Shown one piece after another: positions 1 through 9,181 of a stretch of 55,830 nt of DNA. Location: assembly GCA_947464955.1 (NCBI GenBank), contig CANHZI010000003.1, positions 1 to 55,830 on the forward strand. Reading direction: 5' to 3'. Below the pieces are notes generated by a model. That model had not been told where the DNA came from and made no database searches. It saw nothing but the letters and a program-made list of their open reading frames with translations. Both the position numbers and the translations under genes were made by a program. The DNA is from Oxalobacteraceae bacterium. Lineage in GTDB: Bacteria; Pseudomonadota; Gammaproteobacteria; Burkholderiales; Burkholderiaceae_D. Numbering within the stretch: the first letter of the stretch is position 1; the number at the start of each line of letters is the position of its first letter.

Positions 1-366
1 CCCGTATATAAAATGATTGATACGATGCTTAAAAAGGCTTTCAAACGACTATCGCCAAAGGATAAACCGATCTTGCACTCTGACCAAGGATGGCAGTATC
101 GTATGCAAGCATATCAAACATCACTAGCATCACGGGGTCTTGTGCAAAGTATGTCGCGCAAAGGTAATTGCCTAGACAACGCTGCAATGGAGAGTTTCTT
201 TGCCGTTCTAAAGACAGAGTTCTTTTATCTCAATAAATTCACAAGTGTCGAGCAACTTGAACTGGGCATCAAAGAATACATTCACTACTATAATAACGAC
301 CGAATCAAGTTAAAACTAAAAGGGCTGAGTCCTGTTCAATACAGAAATCAGCCCTCCTATGCATAA
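1..366 (+). CDS. IS3-family transposase OrfB, 3' part (truncated by window edge)
   Basis: This is the C-terminal part of a DDE (rve-type) integrase domain. The frame is open to base 1, so the gene begins left of the window. Visible features are HSDQGWQY, which carries the second catalytic Asp, and MSRKGNCLDNAAMESFF, which carries the final Glu, followed by YIHYYNNDRIKLKLKGLSP near the C-terminus. These are hallmarks of IS3-family (IS150/IS3-like) OrfB transposases, which cut and join the element ends, usually as an OrfA-OrfB frameshift product. The stop lies 34 bases before the presumed right end of the element. Whether the copy is intact cannot be seen here. Confidence 0.9.
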   Translation, partial: PVYKMIDTMLKKAFKRLSPKDKPILHSDQGWQYRMQAYQTSLASRGLVQSMSRKGNCLDNAAMESFFAVLKTEFFYLNKFTSVEQLELGIKEYIHYYNNDRIKLKLKGLSPVQYRNQPSYA

Positions 367-372
367 CTAACA

Positions 373-400
373 AGCTGTCCAACTATTTGGGGTCAGTTCA
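373..400. mobile_element. Right terminal end of the IS3-family element
   Basis: The stretch after the transposase stop contains tgtccaactatttggggtca and then ends in ttca. Read on the minus strand it starts TGAACTGACCCC, which resembles the terminal inverted repeats of IS3-family elements and has the conserved TG/CA tip. The boundary at base 400 is inferred, because the left end and the target duplication are outside the window. Confidence 0.6.
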
Positions 401-443
401 TTTCACGCATTTTTTTGTCCTTAAAACTTGGTACTTCACGAAA

Positions 444-469
444 GCTGAACCAATTCAAATCGGTTCAGC
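444..469 (-). terminator. Possible terminator of the TPR gene
   Basis: An 8-bp perfect inverted repeat, gctgaacc / ggttcagc, with a 10-base loop lies just past the stop of the minus-strand TPR gene. Only three T follow the stem in the reading direction, so it is a weak terminator at best. Confidence 0.4.
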
Positions 470-478
470 CTAATTCAA

Positions 479-1726
479 TTACTGCTTAAACAAAATCCAG
501 TAACGAGCCAAATCGCTAGAGCCATCAGCACCAGTCACTGTCTTCAAGACTTCTTCACCTTTAGCGCGATTACCTGCGGCCAAATAAGCCATACCCAAAT
601 GCAGTTTCGCTTCTTCTGGTGCTTTCAAACCACCTTTAGCCATACCCGCTTCGATCAGAGCGATACCGCGTTCGAATTGGCCATGGATCACAAAGTTGTA
701 ACCCATGTTGACCATACCCAAACCATTTTTACCTGCACGAGCAGCTGTTTCGCCAGCATCTAAGGATTTAGCATCGTCAGCAGCTTGTTTTGTCGCCTTG
801 TCTAACAATGGCTTATGCTTGGATGCGTTCTTGCCTTTACCCAAAATACCGTTCTTGAAGCCATATTCCAAGGCTTCTTTCGCTTCCAAAGGCAAACCTG
901 CCAACAAAGCAATCTCAGCCATTTCCATAAACTGAGTATCGTCTTCCATGTTTCCAGTCTTCATCAACAAACGATACCAATCCAAACGCAAACGATCCGA
1001 AAAACCTTTATTGTTTGGCAAACGGTACAGCAAGTCTGCCCAATATTCGCGGCTTGGGTGATATGTCACCAACAACTCTAAAGCTGCTGTAACACCTTCA
1101 TTATTTTTCATCTTGGCATGACCGCCATGCAACAAACGTAAACGATCAACTGTAGGAACACGTTTTGCAGCTATATCCGCATCAATTTGCTTTTTAACTT
1201 CTGCGACAGTGTTAACGTAATCGTCTTGTAGGTAGTAATTACGAACCAATAAGTCTTGCAACAAAGTATTGTCTTTGTCCTGCGCCAAGGCTTTTAGCGT
1301 CCAGGCTTGTGATTCCACATATTTTTTCTCATTAAAGAAAATACCTGCCATCGCCTCTAAGTACTTCGATTTTTCAGCGCTCGTCAAGAAGTCACTGTTG
1401 ATCATCTCTTCGAAGCACTTTGCCAAAAGATTATTATCTCCTGTGCTAGATGCTACAACCGCCTTTGTGCGGCTCAGGAAGAATTTTTCATACGGTGTCT
1501 TGTTCTCGAAGGCATTCAATGCTTCGATCTTTACCATCGCATCGGCAAATTGTTTATTACCAATCAAGGTCTGAATTTCAGTATAAGGCTTGGACCATTC
1601 TTGACGAATCACTTCCTGCTTAGCTGGATCTTTCTTTTCTTGGGCATAGGCTGTTGAGAGCGAAGCAACGGAAGCGGAGCCAATTGCCAACAAGAGTGCC
1701 GCCAGGGCGATAGGGGATTTTTTCAT
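479..1726 (-). CDS. Periplasmic tetratricopeptide-repeat protein
   Basis: The 415-aa protein begins with a clear Sec signal peptide (MKKSPIALAALLLAIGSASV, cleavage likely after STAYA near residue 28). The mature part is almost entirely helical pairs of TPR type, for example around residues 125-180 (YLEAMAGIFFNEKKYVESQA) and 335-410 (AKLHLGMAYLAAGNRAKGEE). TPR proteins bind partner proteins or peptides, so a periplasmic scaffold role is the most that can be inferred. It is transcribed away from pabBC and has no operon partner in the window. I do not recognise a more specific family. Confidence 0.8.
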   Translation of the reverse strand: MKKSPIALAALLLAIGSASVASLSTAYAQEKKDPAKQEVIRQEWSKPYTEIQTLIGNKQFADAMVKIEALNAFENKTPYEKFFLSRTKAVVASSTGDNNLLAKCFEEMINSDFLTSAEKSKYLEAMAGIFFNEKKYVESQAWTLKALAQDKDNTLLQDLLVRNYYLQDDYVNTVAEVKKQIDADIAAKRVPTVDRLRLLHGGHAKMKNNEGVTAALELLVTYHPSREYWADLLYRLPNNKGFSDRLRLDWYRLLMKTGNMEDDTQFMEMAEIALLAGLPLEAKEALEYGFKNGILGKGKNASKHKPLLDKATKQAADDAKSLDAGETAARAGKNGLGMVNMGYNFVIHGQFERGIALIEAGMAKGGLKAPEEAKLHLGMAYLAAGNRAKGEEVLKTVTGADGSSDLARYWILFKQ

Positions 1727-1874
1727 GGCAGTAATGTGTAGTTAAACTTGAAAATTGAAATGGAACCCGTAATGATGATCTGAAACACAAACTCAGGTCA
1801 AATGCTATGACGCCAGCGCAGGTACCTGATCGCTACATTATAGCGTGTTTATACCCTCTGCCCATAGCTAACGC

Positions 1875-3872
1875 TTGACGACGAATTTGGACGACATGTT
1901 CAAGCGCAAACGTACAATTCGTCCTTGCCATAACAAAAAGATAGCACGCATGTGCAGACTCTCGCTTCTCCGAGTAAACTACGCGCAACTTAAACGTATT
2001 CGAAGCATTGTGTATCAACCAACCCCCATCGATCCAACCGCTGATGCGCCACTTGGCTGTTTCGTCCTATTGGACGATGCGCAGGCTGGTAGCAATATTT
2101 GTCGCCTTTACACGGACTTAGTCAAAGAACTGGTCTGCACTTCTGAACACGAATGGGAAAGTATGTGGGCGGTGGCAGAAGGCGAACTTCATCAAGGGCA
2201 TCACGCTGTCGCATTATTGCAATATGAAACCGGCGCCCAACTGCATGGGCTCAAAACGCTGAAGTCACAACCCCAGAGGCCATCAAGAGTCTTGATTTTT
2301 AGGGCTTGTCAGACATTTACATCAGAACAAGCAAAAGCTTGGCTGATCGCAAGAACGAAAACACAAACTTCAGGCATTCACTCTCTACGTTCAAGCGTCG
2401 ATCAAACTGAATTTACTGAGGCAATTTCCAAGATACGCGCTTACATCGCGGCTGGAGATACCTACCAAGTCAATTACACCTACCGCCTGCACTTCCAAAG
2501 TTTTGGCTCTATTGTCGCACTCTATCTCGCTTTGCGAGAGCGGCAACCCGTTCCCTACGGTGCTCTAATTCAATTGCAAAATGGCGAAGCTGTATTGTCT
2601 TTTTCACCTGAACTTTTTGTACGTCATGAACAAGGAAATTTGACAGCGCGCCCGATGAAGGGGACTTCTGCCGCAACTGGCGATGTCAGCGAAGACGCGC
2701 GCAGAGCTGAACGCCTCAGTCAAGATAGTAAGAATCGCGCAGAAAATCTGATGATTGTCGATCTCTTACGCAATGATCTTGGACGAATCGCGCAAACCGG
2801 CTCTGTCCATGTGCCACGTCTTTTTGAGGTAACCCGGTTCAGCAGCGTACTGCAGATGACGTCAACCATAGAAGCGAAAGTGCGGCCAGAATTGTCTCTC
2901 GCAACCGTAATGCGTGCCTTATTTCCTTGCGGGTCGATTACGGGTGCACCCAAAAAACGTACGATGGAAATCATTGACGAAATCGAGACCGAGCATAGGG
3001 GTTTATACACGGGAGCTATCGGTTGGTTTGCTCCACCAACTCAAGACCACACGCTTGCGAATTTTTGCTTATCCGTCCCGATTCGCACGCTCGAACTCGA
3101 TGCAGAGGATAGTAAGGGCGAACGTAAAGGCCGCATGGGTGTTGGCGCAGGTATTGTTTATGATAGCGAGGCAAACGATGAGTACGCTGAGTGTCAATTG
3201 AAGGCGCGCTTCCTCACCGGGTTGCAGCCAAGTTTTTCGCTATTTGAAACGATGTATGCTACGCGCGAAGACGCTTGTCGCGACTGGCCTTTACACCTTG
3301 AACGTTTGGGAAATTCAGCGCATTTTTTTGGCTTTCAATTCGACCCACAAGACCTCAATACTCGAGTTCAAGAACAATGCCAAAACTTAGAGCCGGGCTT
3401 AGCCTATCGATTTAAATTGAGTTTGTATCACGACGGTAGCGTAGATATCCAAACCGCGCCGTTAACACCACTCAAAAGACGTGATGATTATGTGGGATTT
3501 CTCTTCGAGCACGAAGTTTGCCGCTTACCTAGCTTGTTCCTCGCGCACAAAAGCAGCATACGCGAGCAATACGATACAGCATGGCAGCGCGCTGAAAAAC
3601 ATGGCGCATTTGATGCTATCTTTATCAATCGCGATGGCAAGGTCACCGAAGGTGGGCGCAGCGCGGTCTTCGTTCGCCTCGGCTCTGCATGGTACACGCC
3701 GCCCTTATCAGATGGCGTATTGCCAAGCATTATGAGACAAAAAATGCTGGCCGATCCAGCCCTTCGAATTCAAGAACGATCGATCAGTGTTGAGGAGTTA
3801 TTGAGTGCGGAGGACGTGATGCTAGCAAATTCTCTGAGGGGTATGATGCCGGCACGTAGAGTTCTACTTTAA
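1875..3872 (+). CDS. pabB: Fused aminodeoxychorismate synthase component I / 4-amino-4-deoxychorismate lyase (PabB-PabC)
   Basis: This bifunctional folate-pathway enzyme forms aminodeoxychorismate from chorismate (PabB) and releases pyruvate to give para-aminobenzoate (PabC). Residues about 175-455 are a chorismate-binding domain with RPMKGTSAATG, whose Lys is the residue typical of PabB rather than anthranilate synthase, then NLMIVDLLRNDLGR and PCGSITGAPKKRTMEI. From about residue 455 a class IV aminotransferase domain follows (FSLFETMYA, FLAHKSSIREQYDTA with a candidate PLP lysine, GKVTEGGRSAVFV, MLANSLRGMMPARRV). The start is uncertain. The listed one is TTG; ATG at 1896 or 1950 and GTG at 2010 are alternatives, and family resemblance only begins near residue 50, so the true protein is probably shorter. 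It converges on the next gene with a 4-base overlap of stops. Confidence 0.88.
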   Translation: MTTNLDDMFKRKRTIRPCHNKKIARMCRLSLLRVNYAQLKRIRSIVYQPTPIDPTADAPLGCFVLLDDAQAGSNICRLYTDLVKELVCTSEHEWESMWAVAEGELHQGHHAVALLQYETGAQLHGLKTLKSQPQRPSRVLIFRACQTFTSEQAKAWLIARTKTQTSGIHSLRSSVDQTEFTEAISKIRAYIAAGDTYQVNYTYRLHFQSFGSIVALYLALRERQPVPYGALIQLQNGEAVLSFSPELFVRHEQGNLTARPMKGTSAATGDVSEDARRAERLSQDSKNRAENLMIVDLLRNDLGRIAQTGSVHVPRLFEVTRFSSVLQMTSTIEAKVRPELSLATVMRALFPCGSITGAPKKRTMEIIDEIETEHRGLYTGAIGWFAPPTQDHTLANFCLSVPIRTLELDAEDSKGERKGRMGVGAGIVYDSEANDEYAECQLKARFLTGLQPSFSLFETMYATREDACRDWPLHLERLGNSAHFFGFQFDPQDLNTRVQEQCQNLEPGLAYRFKLSLYHDGSVDIQTAPLTPLKRRDDYVGFLFEHEVCRLPSLFLAHKSSIREQYDTAWQRAEKHGAFDAIFINRDGKVTEGGRSAVFVRLGSAWYTPPLSDGVLPSIMRQKMLADPALRIQERSISVEELLSAEDVMLANSLRGMMPARRVLL

Positions 3873-4621
3873 GTGCTGCCGGCGCAAACAGGACAATCCA
3901 AATTCTTAGGGACACGGATTTGCGACCACTCCATACTGAGCGCATCTAAGATTTGCAGTCTGCCGTTGAGCGATTCACCAACTCCCATCAGCAGTTTGAG
4001 CCCCTCGGCTGCTTGCATGCTGCCAATGATGCCGACCAGTGGCGCGAACACCCCCATAGTCGAGCAGCGTACCTCTTCGAAATTCTGTTCTGGAGAGAAC
4101 AAACAAGCATAACAAGGCGCATCAGATCGACGCAAATCAAATACACTGATCTGACCATCAAACGCGATAGCCGCTCCCGAAATCAATGGCACTTTAGATT
4201 TCACGCATGCAGCATTAATGGCGTGACGTGTTTTGAAATTATCAGTGCAATCGAAAACCAAATCCGCTTGCGCCACAAGTTCATCTAAGCGCTCGCCAGA
4301 CACACGTTCTTCCAAAGCATGCACAATCACATCAGGATTTAATTCATGCATCGCAATCTTCGCGGACAGCGCTTTGTTCATGCCTACACGTTGATCGCCG
4401 TGCGCGATCTGTCTTTGTAGATTCGTCAAATCGACTTGATCGTCATCAACCACGGTGATTTGGCCTAGACCTGCGCTAGCAAGATACATCAGCAGCGGCG
4501 AACCTAGGCCGCCCGCGCCAACCACCAAAGCCTTTGCCGCTAGAATAGCTTGCTGCCCTTCGATACCGATTGCATCAAGAAGGATATGGCGAGAATAACG
4601 CAACAGCTGTTTATCATTCAT
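3869..4621 (-). CDS. moeB: HesA/MoeB/ThiF-family adenylyltransferase (MoeB-like)
   Basis: The 250-aa protein belongs to the E1-like family that adenylates the C-terminal glycine of a ubiquitin-fold sulfur carrier (MoaD or ThiS). It shows the nucleotide-binding VVGAGGLGSPLLMYLASAG (residues about 35-53), VDDDQVDLTNLQRQ, VFDCTDNF, paired zinc cysteines CYAC and CPVC, and EEVRCSTMGVFAPLVG with the conserved Cys. It is the last gene of the gpmA-envC-ctp run, 42 bases after the protease. MoeB and ThiF cannot be told apart from sequence alone; no MoaD or ThiS gene is adjacent. Confidence 0.88.
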   Translation of the reverse strand: MNDKQLLRYSRHILLDAIGIEGQQAILAAKALVVGAGGLGSPLLMYLASAGLGQITVVDDDQVDLTNLQRQIAHGDQRVGMNKALSAKIAMHELNPDVIVHALEERVSGERLDELVAQADLVFDCTDNFKTRHAINAACVKSKVPLISGAAIAFDGQISVFDLRRSDAPCYACLFSPEQNFEEVRCSTMGVFAPLVGIIGSMQAAEGLKLLMGVGESLNGRLQILDALSMEWSQIRVPKNLDCPVCAGST

Positions 4622-4663
4622 GATCTCAGCACGAAAGAATTGAAGAGAAGTGAAAAGAAAAAA

Positions 4664-6145
4664 TTACTGCTTTTTCTTTGGCTCGGATTTCGTTTTTTTG
4701 TTAGTGGGTGTGGGCTTCTGTTGCGGCTCATCTCCTTTAAGCTCTGGCGCCGCCGCCAACTTCACTGGCAAGCCCTTCAGATGATTGAGCGCTTGACGCA
4801 ATTGAAAATCTTCCTTGCTTCCGAATTCCAAAGGTTTGGTCTTTTTAGCCAGCGCAATTAAACGTTGCTCCTCTTCAAGTTCGTCGACACGCGACTTTTC
4901 TTGATCGACGCCTTTCTCAGCTTCTTTATCGTTCTTTAAGTGTTTATCTAAGTCGATCTCTCTCGAACGGAAGCTATTAAAGCCATCACCATTTTCTGTC
5001 TCTTCGACATACAAGTCAGGCATGATGCCTTTCGCTTGTATCGCTCGCCCATTGGGTGTGTAGTAACGCGCTGTTGTGATCTTAATTCCAGTATCTTCTG
5101 ATATTTGATGCACAGTTTGTACCGAGCCTTTGCCAAAACTGCGCGTACCCAAAATCGTCGCGCGCTGATAGTCTTGCAGTGCACCAGCAACAATTTCTGA
5201 AGCTGATGCGCTACCGGTGTTAATCAATACCACCAGTGGCACAGACTTGATTGCGGCTGGCAGTTTACTCAAAGGATCATTGCCAGCGCGAGCGCCATAG
5301 AATTCTCGTTTGGCATAGTAAGTTGCTTTCGAATCCTCAACTTGACCATTAGTTGAAACCACAGCTACGTCTTTCGGCAAAAACGCAGCAGACACGCCGA
5401 TCGCACCTGGCAATACCCCGCCCGGATCATTCCGCAAATCCAGAACTAAGCCTTTCAATTGGGGATCTTGGGCATACAGGGCTTGAATCTTTTTCGACAA
5501 CTCTTCGACCGTCGGCTCTTGGAACTGAGAGATGCGCAACCAAGCGTAACCCGGCTCAACCATCTTGGACTTTACGCTGTGTTGCTTGATCAACTCGCGC
5601 ACCAGATTCACAACGATAGGTTTATCCTCACTCTTACGAGCAATAGTCAACGCGATTTTAGTACCTGGCTCGCCACGCATTTTCTTTACCGCGTCATCGA
5701 TACTGAGTCCTTTAATCGGCACAGCGTCGATACGGGTAATCAGATCCCCAGGCTGCAAGCCCGCGCGAAAAGCAGGTGAATCTTCGATCGGCGAAACGAT
5801 CTTGACATAGCCATCTTCCATCGCCACTTCAATACCCAGCCCAACAAATTTCCCCTCTGTTCCTTCCTTCAGTTCCTTAAAGGCTTTTTGATCAAGATAA
5901 GCAGAATGGGGATCGAGCGAACTTACCATGCCATTAATTGCCTCAGACAATAGCTTTTCATCATCGACAGGCTCGACATAGTCGGACTTGATCATGCCAA
6001 AAACTTCAGAGAACTCACTCAGTTTTTCCAGAGGCAGCGCTGCTGGTGCATTCTTTTGCGCCAATGCGGAGTACTGCAAGGAGGCAGCAACACCTGCCAC
6101 CATGCCGAAACCGATCAAGCCCAAATTTTTTAACTTACTACTCAT
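4664..6145 (-). CDS. Carboxy-terminal processing protease, S41 family
   Basis: This 493-aa envelope serine protease is anchored or exported by an N-terminal hydrophobic segment (LGLIGFGMVAGVAASLQYSA). A PDZ domain at about residues 70-165 (GLGIEVAMEDGYVKIVSPIE, PAFRAGLQPGDLI) recognises substrate C-termini. The catalytic part has TGSASASEIVAGALQD with the nucleophilic Ser, and GTRSFGKGSVQT with the general-base Lys. A Lys/Glu-rich tail ends the protein. The start at 6145 is preferred over an upstream in-frame ATG at 6193 because it is preceded by GGAAGA and leads straight into the signal sequence. Its partner may be the EnvC-like protein encoded just upstream, since Ctp proteases often trim peptidoglycan enzymes; that pairing is inference. 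Confidence 0.92.
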   Translation of the reverse strand: MSSKLKNLGLIGFGMVAGVAASLQYSALAQKNAPAALPLEKLSEFSEVFGMIKSDYVEPVDDEKLLSEAINGMVSSLDPHSAYLDQKAFKELKEGTEGKFVGLGIEVAMEDGYVKIVSPIEDSPAFRAGLQPGDLITRIDAVPIKGLSIDDAVKKMRGEPGTKIALTIARKSEDKPIVVNLVRELIKQHSVKSKMVEPGYAWLRISQFQEPTVEELSKKIQALYAQDPQLKGLVLDLRNDPGGVLPGAIGVSAAFLPKDVAVVSTNGQVEDSKATYYAKREFYGARAGNDPLSKLPAAIKSVPLVVLINTGSASASEIVAGALQDYQRATILGTRSFGKGSVQTVHQISEDTGIKITTARYYTPNGRAIQAKGIMPDLYVEETENGDGFNSFRSREIDLDKHLKNDKEAEKGVDQEKSRVDELEEEQRLIALAKKTKPLEFGSKEDFQLRQALNHLKGLPVKLAAAPELKGDEPQQKPTPTNKKTKSEPKKKQ

Positions 6146-6211
6146 GATTCTTCCACCAGCCTTCCAGAGAAGGAGAAAATGTGCAGGCGACAAAACGCCG
6201 TGCTTTGTAAA

Positions 6212-7564
6212 CTATTTGCGTACCCAAGCCATGGGATCGAAAGCTTGCCCTTTAAAGCGCATTTCAAAGTATAGCCCTGATTCGTCGGCGCCGAAGGTAT
6301 TACCCGCGGTGGCGATAGTTTCTCCGGCTTTGACAGTGTCACCTTTGTTTTTTAACACGGCCTGATTTCCAGCATAAATGCTGATGTATTCACCGCCATG
6401 ATCAACCAAAATCATATTGCCATAGCCACGCCACCAACCGGACACCATCACACGTCCAGGGCCCACAGCCTTCACCTCGGCTCCTTCTGCAGCCTTGATA
6501 AAGAGCCCTTTCCAATTGAGACTATCAATCCGTTTATTGCCAAATTTAGCCAACAACTCTCCGCTTAGAGGTAAACGCATTTGCCCCTTCAACTTACTAA
6601 AAACACTACCATCGAGCACACTGTACATCGGTGTATCTTCGACAGCGACGTTTTTTGTGGGTCGTGTGTCAACATTCTCGGTAGTTTTCGCCGTATTTTT
6701 CTGCTGTGCTTTTTCCTGCGCTAAACGTTCTTTGCGTAGTTTTTCGGCTTGCGCTTGCTTGATTTGTTCTTGTCTCGCCTGTTCTTCGAGCTTACGAATG
6801 AGGCTATTCAGTTGTTGTTCGTCACGACGCAAATTCTCAGCTTCTTTGCGTTGGGCGCGCAATTTATTGGCTAACTCCGCCAACAGCGCAGCGCGTTTCT
6901 TTTTTTGCGACTCAAGGCCTTTTTTGTGTTGCTTCTCTTCTTGTGCGATCTCGTCTAACTCTTCCTTAGCCTCTTGCGCTTGCTGACGATTCTTTTCAAC
7001 TTCATCAAGGGTCACTTTAAGCGCATCAATCATCTTCGCTTGTGTTTTTGAGACATAACTCATGTACTGCAAATCACGATTGATACGATTTGGATTTTCG
7101 CCAGACAATAACAGCTTAATGCGATCGCTATCGCCATGCATGTATTGCTGTTTCAGGAAATCTGATAATTGTTGCTTTTGCTTATCAACTTGCGCCGTTA
7201 AACGATTGGCCTCGTCCATGAGAGCTTGCAAACGTGCTTCGGCTTTCTTCTGCTCAGCTTGCAAGTCAAGGATCGCACGATTGGCGTCCGATATCGCTTG
7301 CTCAGACTCTTCTAAAGCGTCGACCGCGCGTTCTTTTGCCGTTTCAGTTTTGCGGATGTCTTTCTTTAGCGTGTCGAGTTTTTCTTGTAACTCTGTGCGC
7401 TCTGCCTCAACTTTCTTTTTTTCCTTTGAGCGTAATGTCTGCGCATCCACGCTGACGCTCAAACTCATTAGGCCTAAAACGACCAGACAAGCAGCAATAG
7501 GCCTCACGGAAAACCGTGACGCCCATCGCCTAGTTGGGGATTGCAGCGATTGTAAATGCTGCAT
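6212..7564 (-). CDS. envC: EnvC-like murein hydrolase activator, M23 (LytM) domain
   Basis: The 450-aa protein has an N-terminal export signal (ACLVVLGLMSLSVSVDAQ, ending near residue 42), a long Glu/Lys-rich coiled coil from about 45 to 290, and a C-terminal LytM/M23 domain (about 325-447: GLFIKAAEGAEVKAVGPGRV, GNMILVDHGGEYISIYAG, TAGNTFGADESGLYFEMRF). In EnvC the LytM domain is degenerate and activates AmiA/AmiB amidases at the division site. Here the HxH-type and other metal ligands also appear incomplete (YFEMRF replaces the usual HFE), which supports an activator rather than an enzyme. It starts 3 bases after the gpmA stop, with GGAAAG inside the gpmA end as ribosome binding site. Confidence 0.85.
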   Translation of the reverse strand: MQHLQSLQSPTRRWASRFSVRPIAACLVVLGLMSLSVSVDAQTLRSKEKKKVEAERTELQEKLDTLKKDIRKTETAKERAVDALEESEQAISDANRAILDLQAEQKKAEARLQALMDEANRLTAQVDKQKQQLSDFLKQQYMHGDSDRIKLLLSGENPNRINRDLQYMSYVSKTQAKMIDALKVTLDEVEKNRQQAQEAKEELDEIAQEEKQHKKGLESQKKKRAALLAELANKLRAQRKEAENLRRDEQQLNSLIRKLEEQARQEQIKQAQAEKLRKERLAQEKAQQKNTAKTTENVDTRPTKNVAVEDTPMYSVLDGSVFSKLKGQMRLPLSGELLAKFGNKRIDSLNWKGLFIKAAEGAEVKAVGPGRVMVSGWWRGYGNMILVDHGGEYISIYAGNQAVLKNKGDTVKAGETIATAGNTFGADESGLYFEMRFKGQAFDPMAWVRK

Positions 7565-7567
7565 TGT

Positions 7568-8314
7568 TTATTTAGACTTTCCTTGGCTGGCAACGGCTTG
7601 CAAAGCAGCTTGAATCGCCTCTTGATCACCCAAGTAGTAGCTCTTAATTGGCTTCAAATCAGCATCCAATTCATACACCAGTGGTTGTCCATTCGGGATA
7701 TTCAAGTTAACGATGTCAGCATCGCTAATACCATCCAACATTTTGATCAAGGCGCGCAAACTATTGCCGTGAGCTGAAATGATGATGCGCTTGCCTGAGC
7801 GAATCGCTGGTGCAATCGCATCATTCCATGCCGGCACAACGCGTTGTACCGTGTCTTTCAAGCATTCTGTCAGAGGAATTTGTTCACGTTTCAAACTGGC
7901 GTAACGTGGGTCTTTGTAGGATGTGCGTTCATCGTTTTCATCTAAAGCGTTTGGTGGGGTGTCGTAACTACGGCGCCATACCAAGACTTGTTCGTCACCA
8001 TACTTTGCTGCTGTTTCCGCTTTATTCAAACCTTGCAATGCGCCGTAATGACGTTCATTGAGGCGCCAATCATGAACCACTGGCAACCACATCAAGTCCA
8101 TCTCATCGAGCGTACCCCACAAAGTGCGGATCGCACGTTTGAGTACTGAGGTGAAAGCCAAATCAAAAGTAAAACCTGCTTCTTTCAACAACTTACCAGC
8201 TTGACGCGCCTCAGCTACGCCTTTTTCGGTCAAATCAACATCGGTCCAGCCAGTGAAGCGGTTATCCAAATTCCAGGTGGATTCGCCATGACGCATCAAT
8301 ACAATTTTATACAT
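7568..8314 (-). CDS. gpmA: 2,3-bisphosphoglycerate-dependent phosphoglycerate mutase
   Basis: The glycolytic and gluconeogenic enzyme interconverts 2- and 3-phosphoglycerate. The 248-aa length is standard. Visible are the phosphohistidine motif [10 protein letters not shown] (His9), [29 protein letters not shown] with the acid catalyst Glu, and [16 protein letters not shown] with the second catalytic His. It is the first gene of the minus-strand run gpmA-envC-ctp-moeB, an order seen in other Burkholderiales. It is divergent from the rhodanese gene, and both promoters must lie in 8315-8448. Confidence 0.97.
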   Translation of the reverse strand: MYKIVLMRHGESTWNLDNRFTGWTDVDLTEKGVAEARQAGKLLKEAGFTFDLAFTSVLKRAIRTLWGTLDEMDLMWLPVVHDWRLNERHYGALQGLNKAETAAKYGDEQVLVWRRSYDTPPNALDENDERTSYKDPRYASLKREQIPLTECLKDTVQRVVPAWNDAIAPAIRSGKRIIISAHGNSLRALIKMLDGISDADIVNLNIPNGQPLVYELDADLKPIKSYYLGDQEAIQAALQAVASQGKSK

Positions 8315-8403
8315 AATATTTACGTGAGTAAGAAATGAACAAGGGAAGAATAAGAGTTTTCAGAAGTTTTTGATTGGATCAAAACTAAAATCAGCTTCTA
8401 TTT

Positions 8404-8409
8404 TATAAT
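8404..8409 (+). promoter_or_regulatory. Candidate -10 element for the rhodanese-grxC transcript
   Basis: A consensus TATAAT stands 40 bases before the GTG start of the rhodanese gene. No good -35 is found at 16-18 bases upstream, so this is only a candidate. Confidence 0.35.
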
Positions 8410-8448
8410 GAGGCGCTTCTTTATAACCATTCTTACTTCGGGAAAACC

Positions 8449-8850
8449 GTGAATTTCATTACCGACAATCTACTTTTGATCTCTATCGCCGTCGTTTCCG
8501 GTATCGCTTTGATGTTACCTAGCATACAAAGACGTGGCGCACGCGTCTCTCAACTGCAGGCAACACAGTACATGAACCAAGGTAAAACTTTGGTGTTGGA
8601 CGTCCGCAATCCAGACGAATTTGCCTCTGGTCACTTGCCAGGCGCTAAAAATATTCCCATCGATGAATTAGCGAATCGCGTTAGTGAAATTGAAAAATCA
8701 AAATCGCACGTTGTCATTACCGTATGTCAAACCGGCGTTCGTTCAGGAACTGCGGTGAATATTTTGAACAAAGCGGGCTTTGAACAAGCATTTAGTTTAG
8801 ATGGCGGCGTTGCTGAGTGGAAAGCACAAAGCCTGCCTACAGTGAAGTAA
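8449..8850 (+). CDS. Membrane-anchored rhodanese-like sulfurtransferase
   Basis: The 133-aa protein has one N-terminal membrane segment (LLLISIAVVSGIALMLP, residues 8-24) followed by a single rhodanese domain (about 35-130). The active loop is CQTGVR with Cys93, so it is likely catalytically competent in moving sulfane sulfur. Upstream residues LDVRNPDEFASGHLPGA form the usual rhodanese CH2A motif. The start is GTG, preceded by CGGGA. It lies 13 bases upstream of grxC and is probably co-transcribed; the pairing with grxC and secB is common in this order of bacteria. Confidence 0.88.
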   Translation: MNFITDNLLLISIAVVSGIALMLPSIQRRGARVSQLQATQYMNQGKTLVLDVRNPDEFASGHLPGAKNIPIDELANRVSEIEKSKSHVVITVCQTGVRSGTAVNILNKAGFEQAFSLDGGVAEWKAQSLPTVK

Positions 8851-8863
8851 AAAAGGAGTAATC

Positions 8864-9127
8864 ATGGCTGCCCATGTTTTGATGTATAGCACTGCAGTTT
8901 GTCCCTATTGCGTGATGGCTGAACGCCTCTTAAAAGCAAAAGGTGTTGCGGAAATTGAAAAAGTACGCGTTGACCTCGACCCAGCTGTACGCGAGGCAAT
9001 GATGCAAAAGACAGGGCGTCGAACTGTTCCTCAAATTTACATTGGGGAAACACATGTCGGCGGTTTTGACGATTTGTCGGCTTTGGACCGCGCTGGAAAG
9101 CTCGATGCACTGCTAAATCCAACATAA
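8864..9127 (+). CDS. grxC: Glutaredoxin 3
   Basis: The 87-aa thiol-disulfide oxidoreductase reduces disulfides and glutathione mixed disulfides in the cytoplasm. It has the dithiol active site CPYC (Cys13-Cys16), the cis-Pro motif TVPQIYIGETHVGGFDDL, and the usual length for GrxC. AAGGAG stands seven bases ahead of the ATG. It follows the rhodanese gene closely and precedes secB. Confidence 0.95.
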   Translation: MAAHVLMYSTAVCPYCVMAERLLKAKGVAEIEKVRVDLDPAVREAMMQKTGRRTVPQIYIGETHVGGFDDLSALDRAGKLDALLNPT

Positions 9128-9151
9128 AATGCACTGCACAAGCGGCTTTGA

Positions 9152-9181
9152 TTGCGGTTTTTAAAGGTCGCTTGCTACAAT
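9152..9181 (+). promoter_or_regulatory. Candidate promoter for secB
   Basis: TTGCGG (9152-9157) and TACAAT (9176-9181) are separated by 18 bases, in the 145-base gap between grxC and secB. The -10 is preceded by TTGC, as is another candidate -10 at 42841. Support is by consensus match only. Confidence 0.4.

Noticed and set aside
6495-7613. Open frames of 163 and 183 codons antisense to the EnvC-like gene
   Set aside because: They are rich in Cys, Ser and Phe, the expected mirror of a Lys/Glu/Gln-rich coiled coil, and show no domain.
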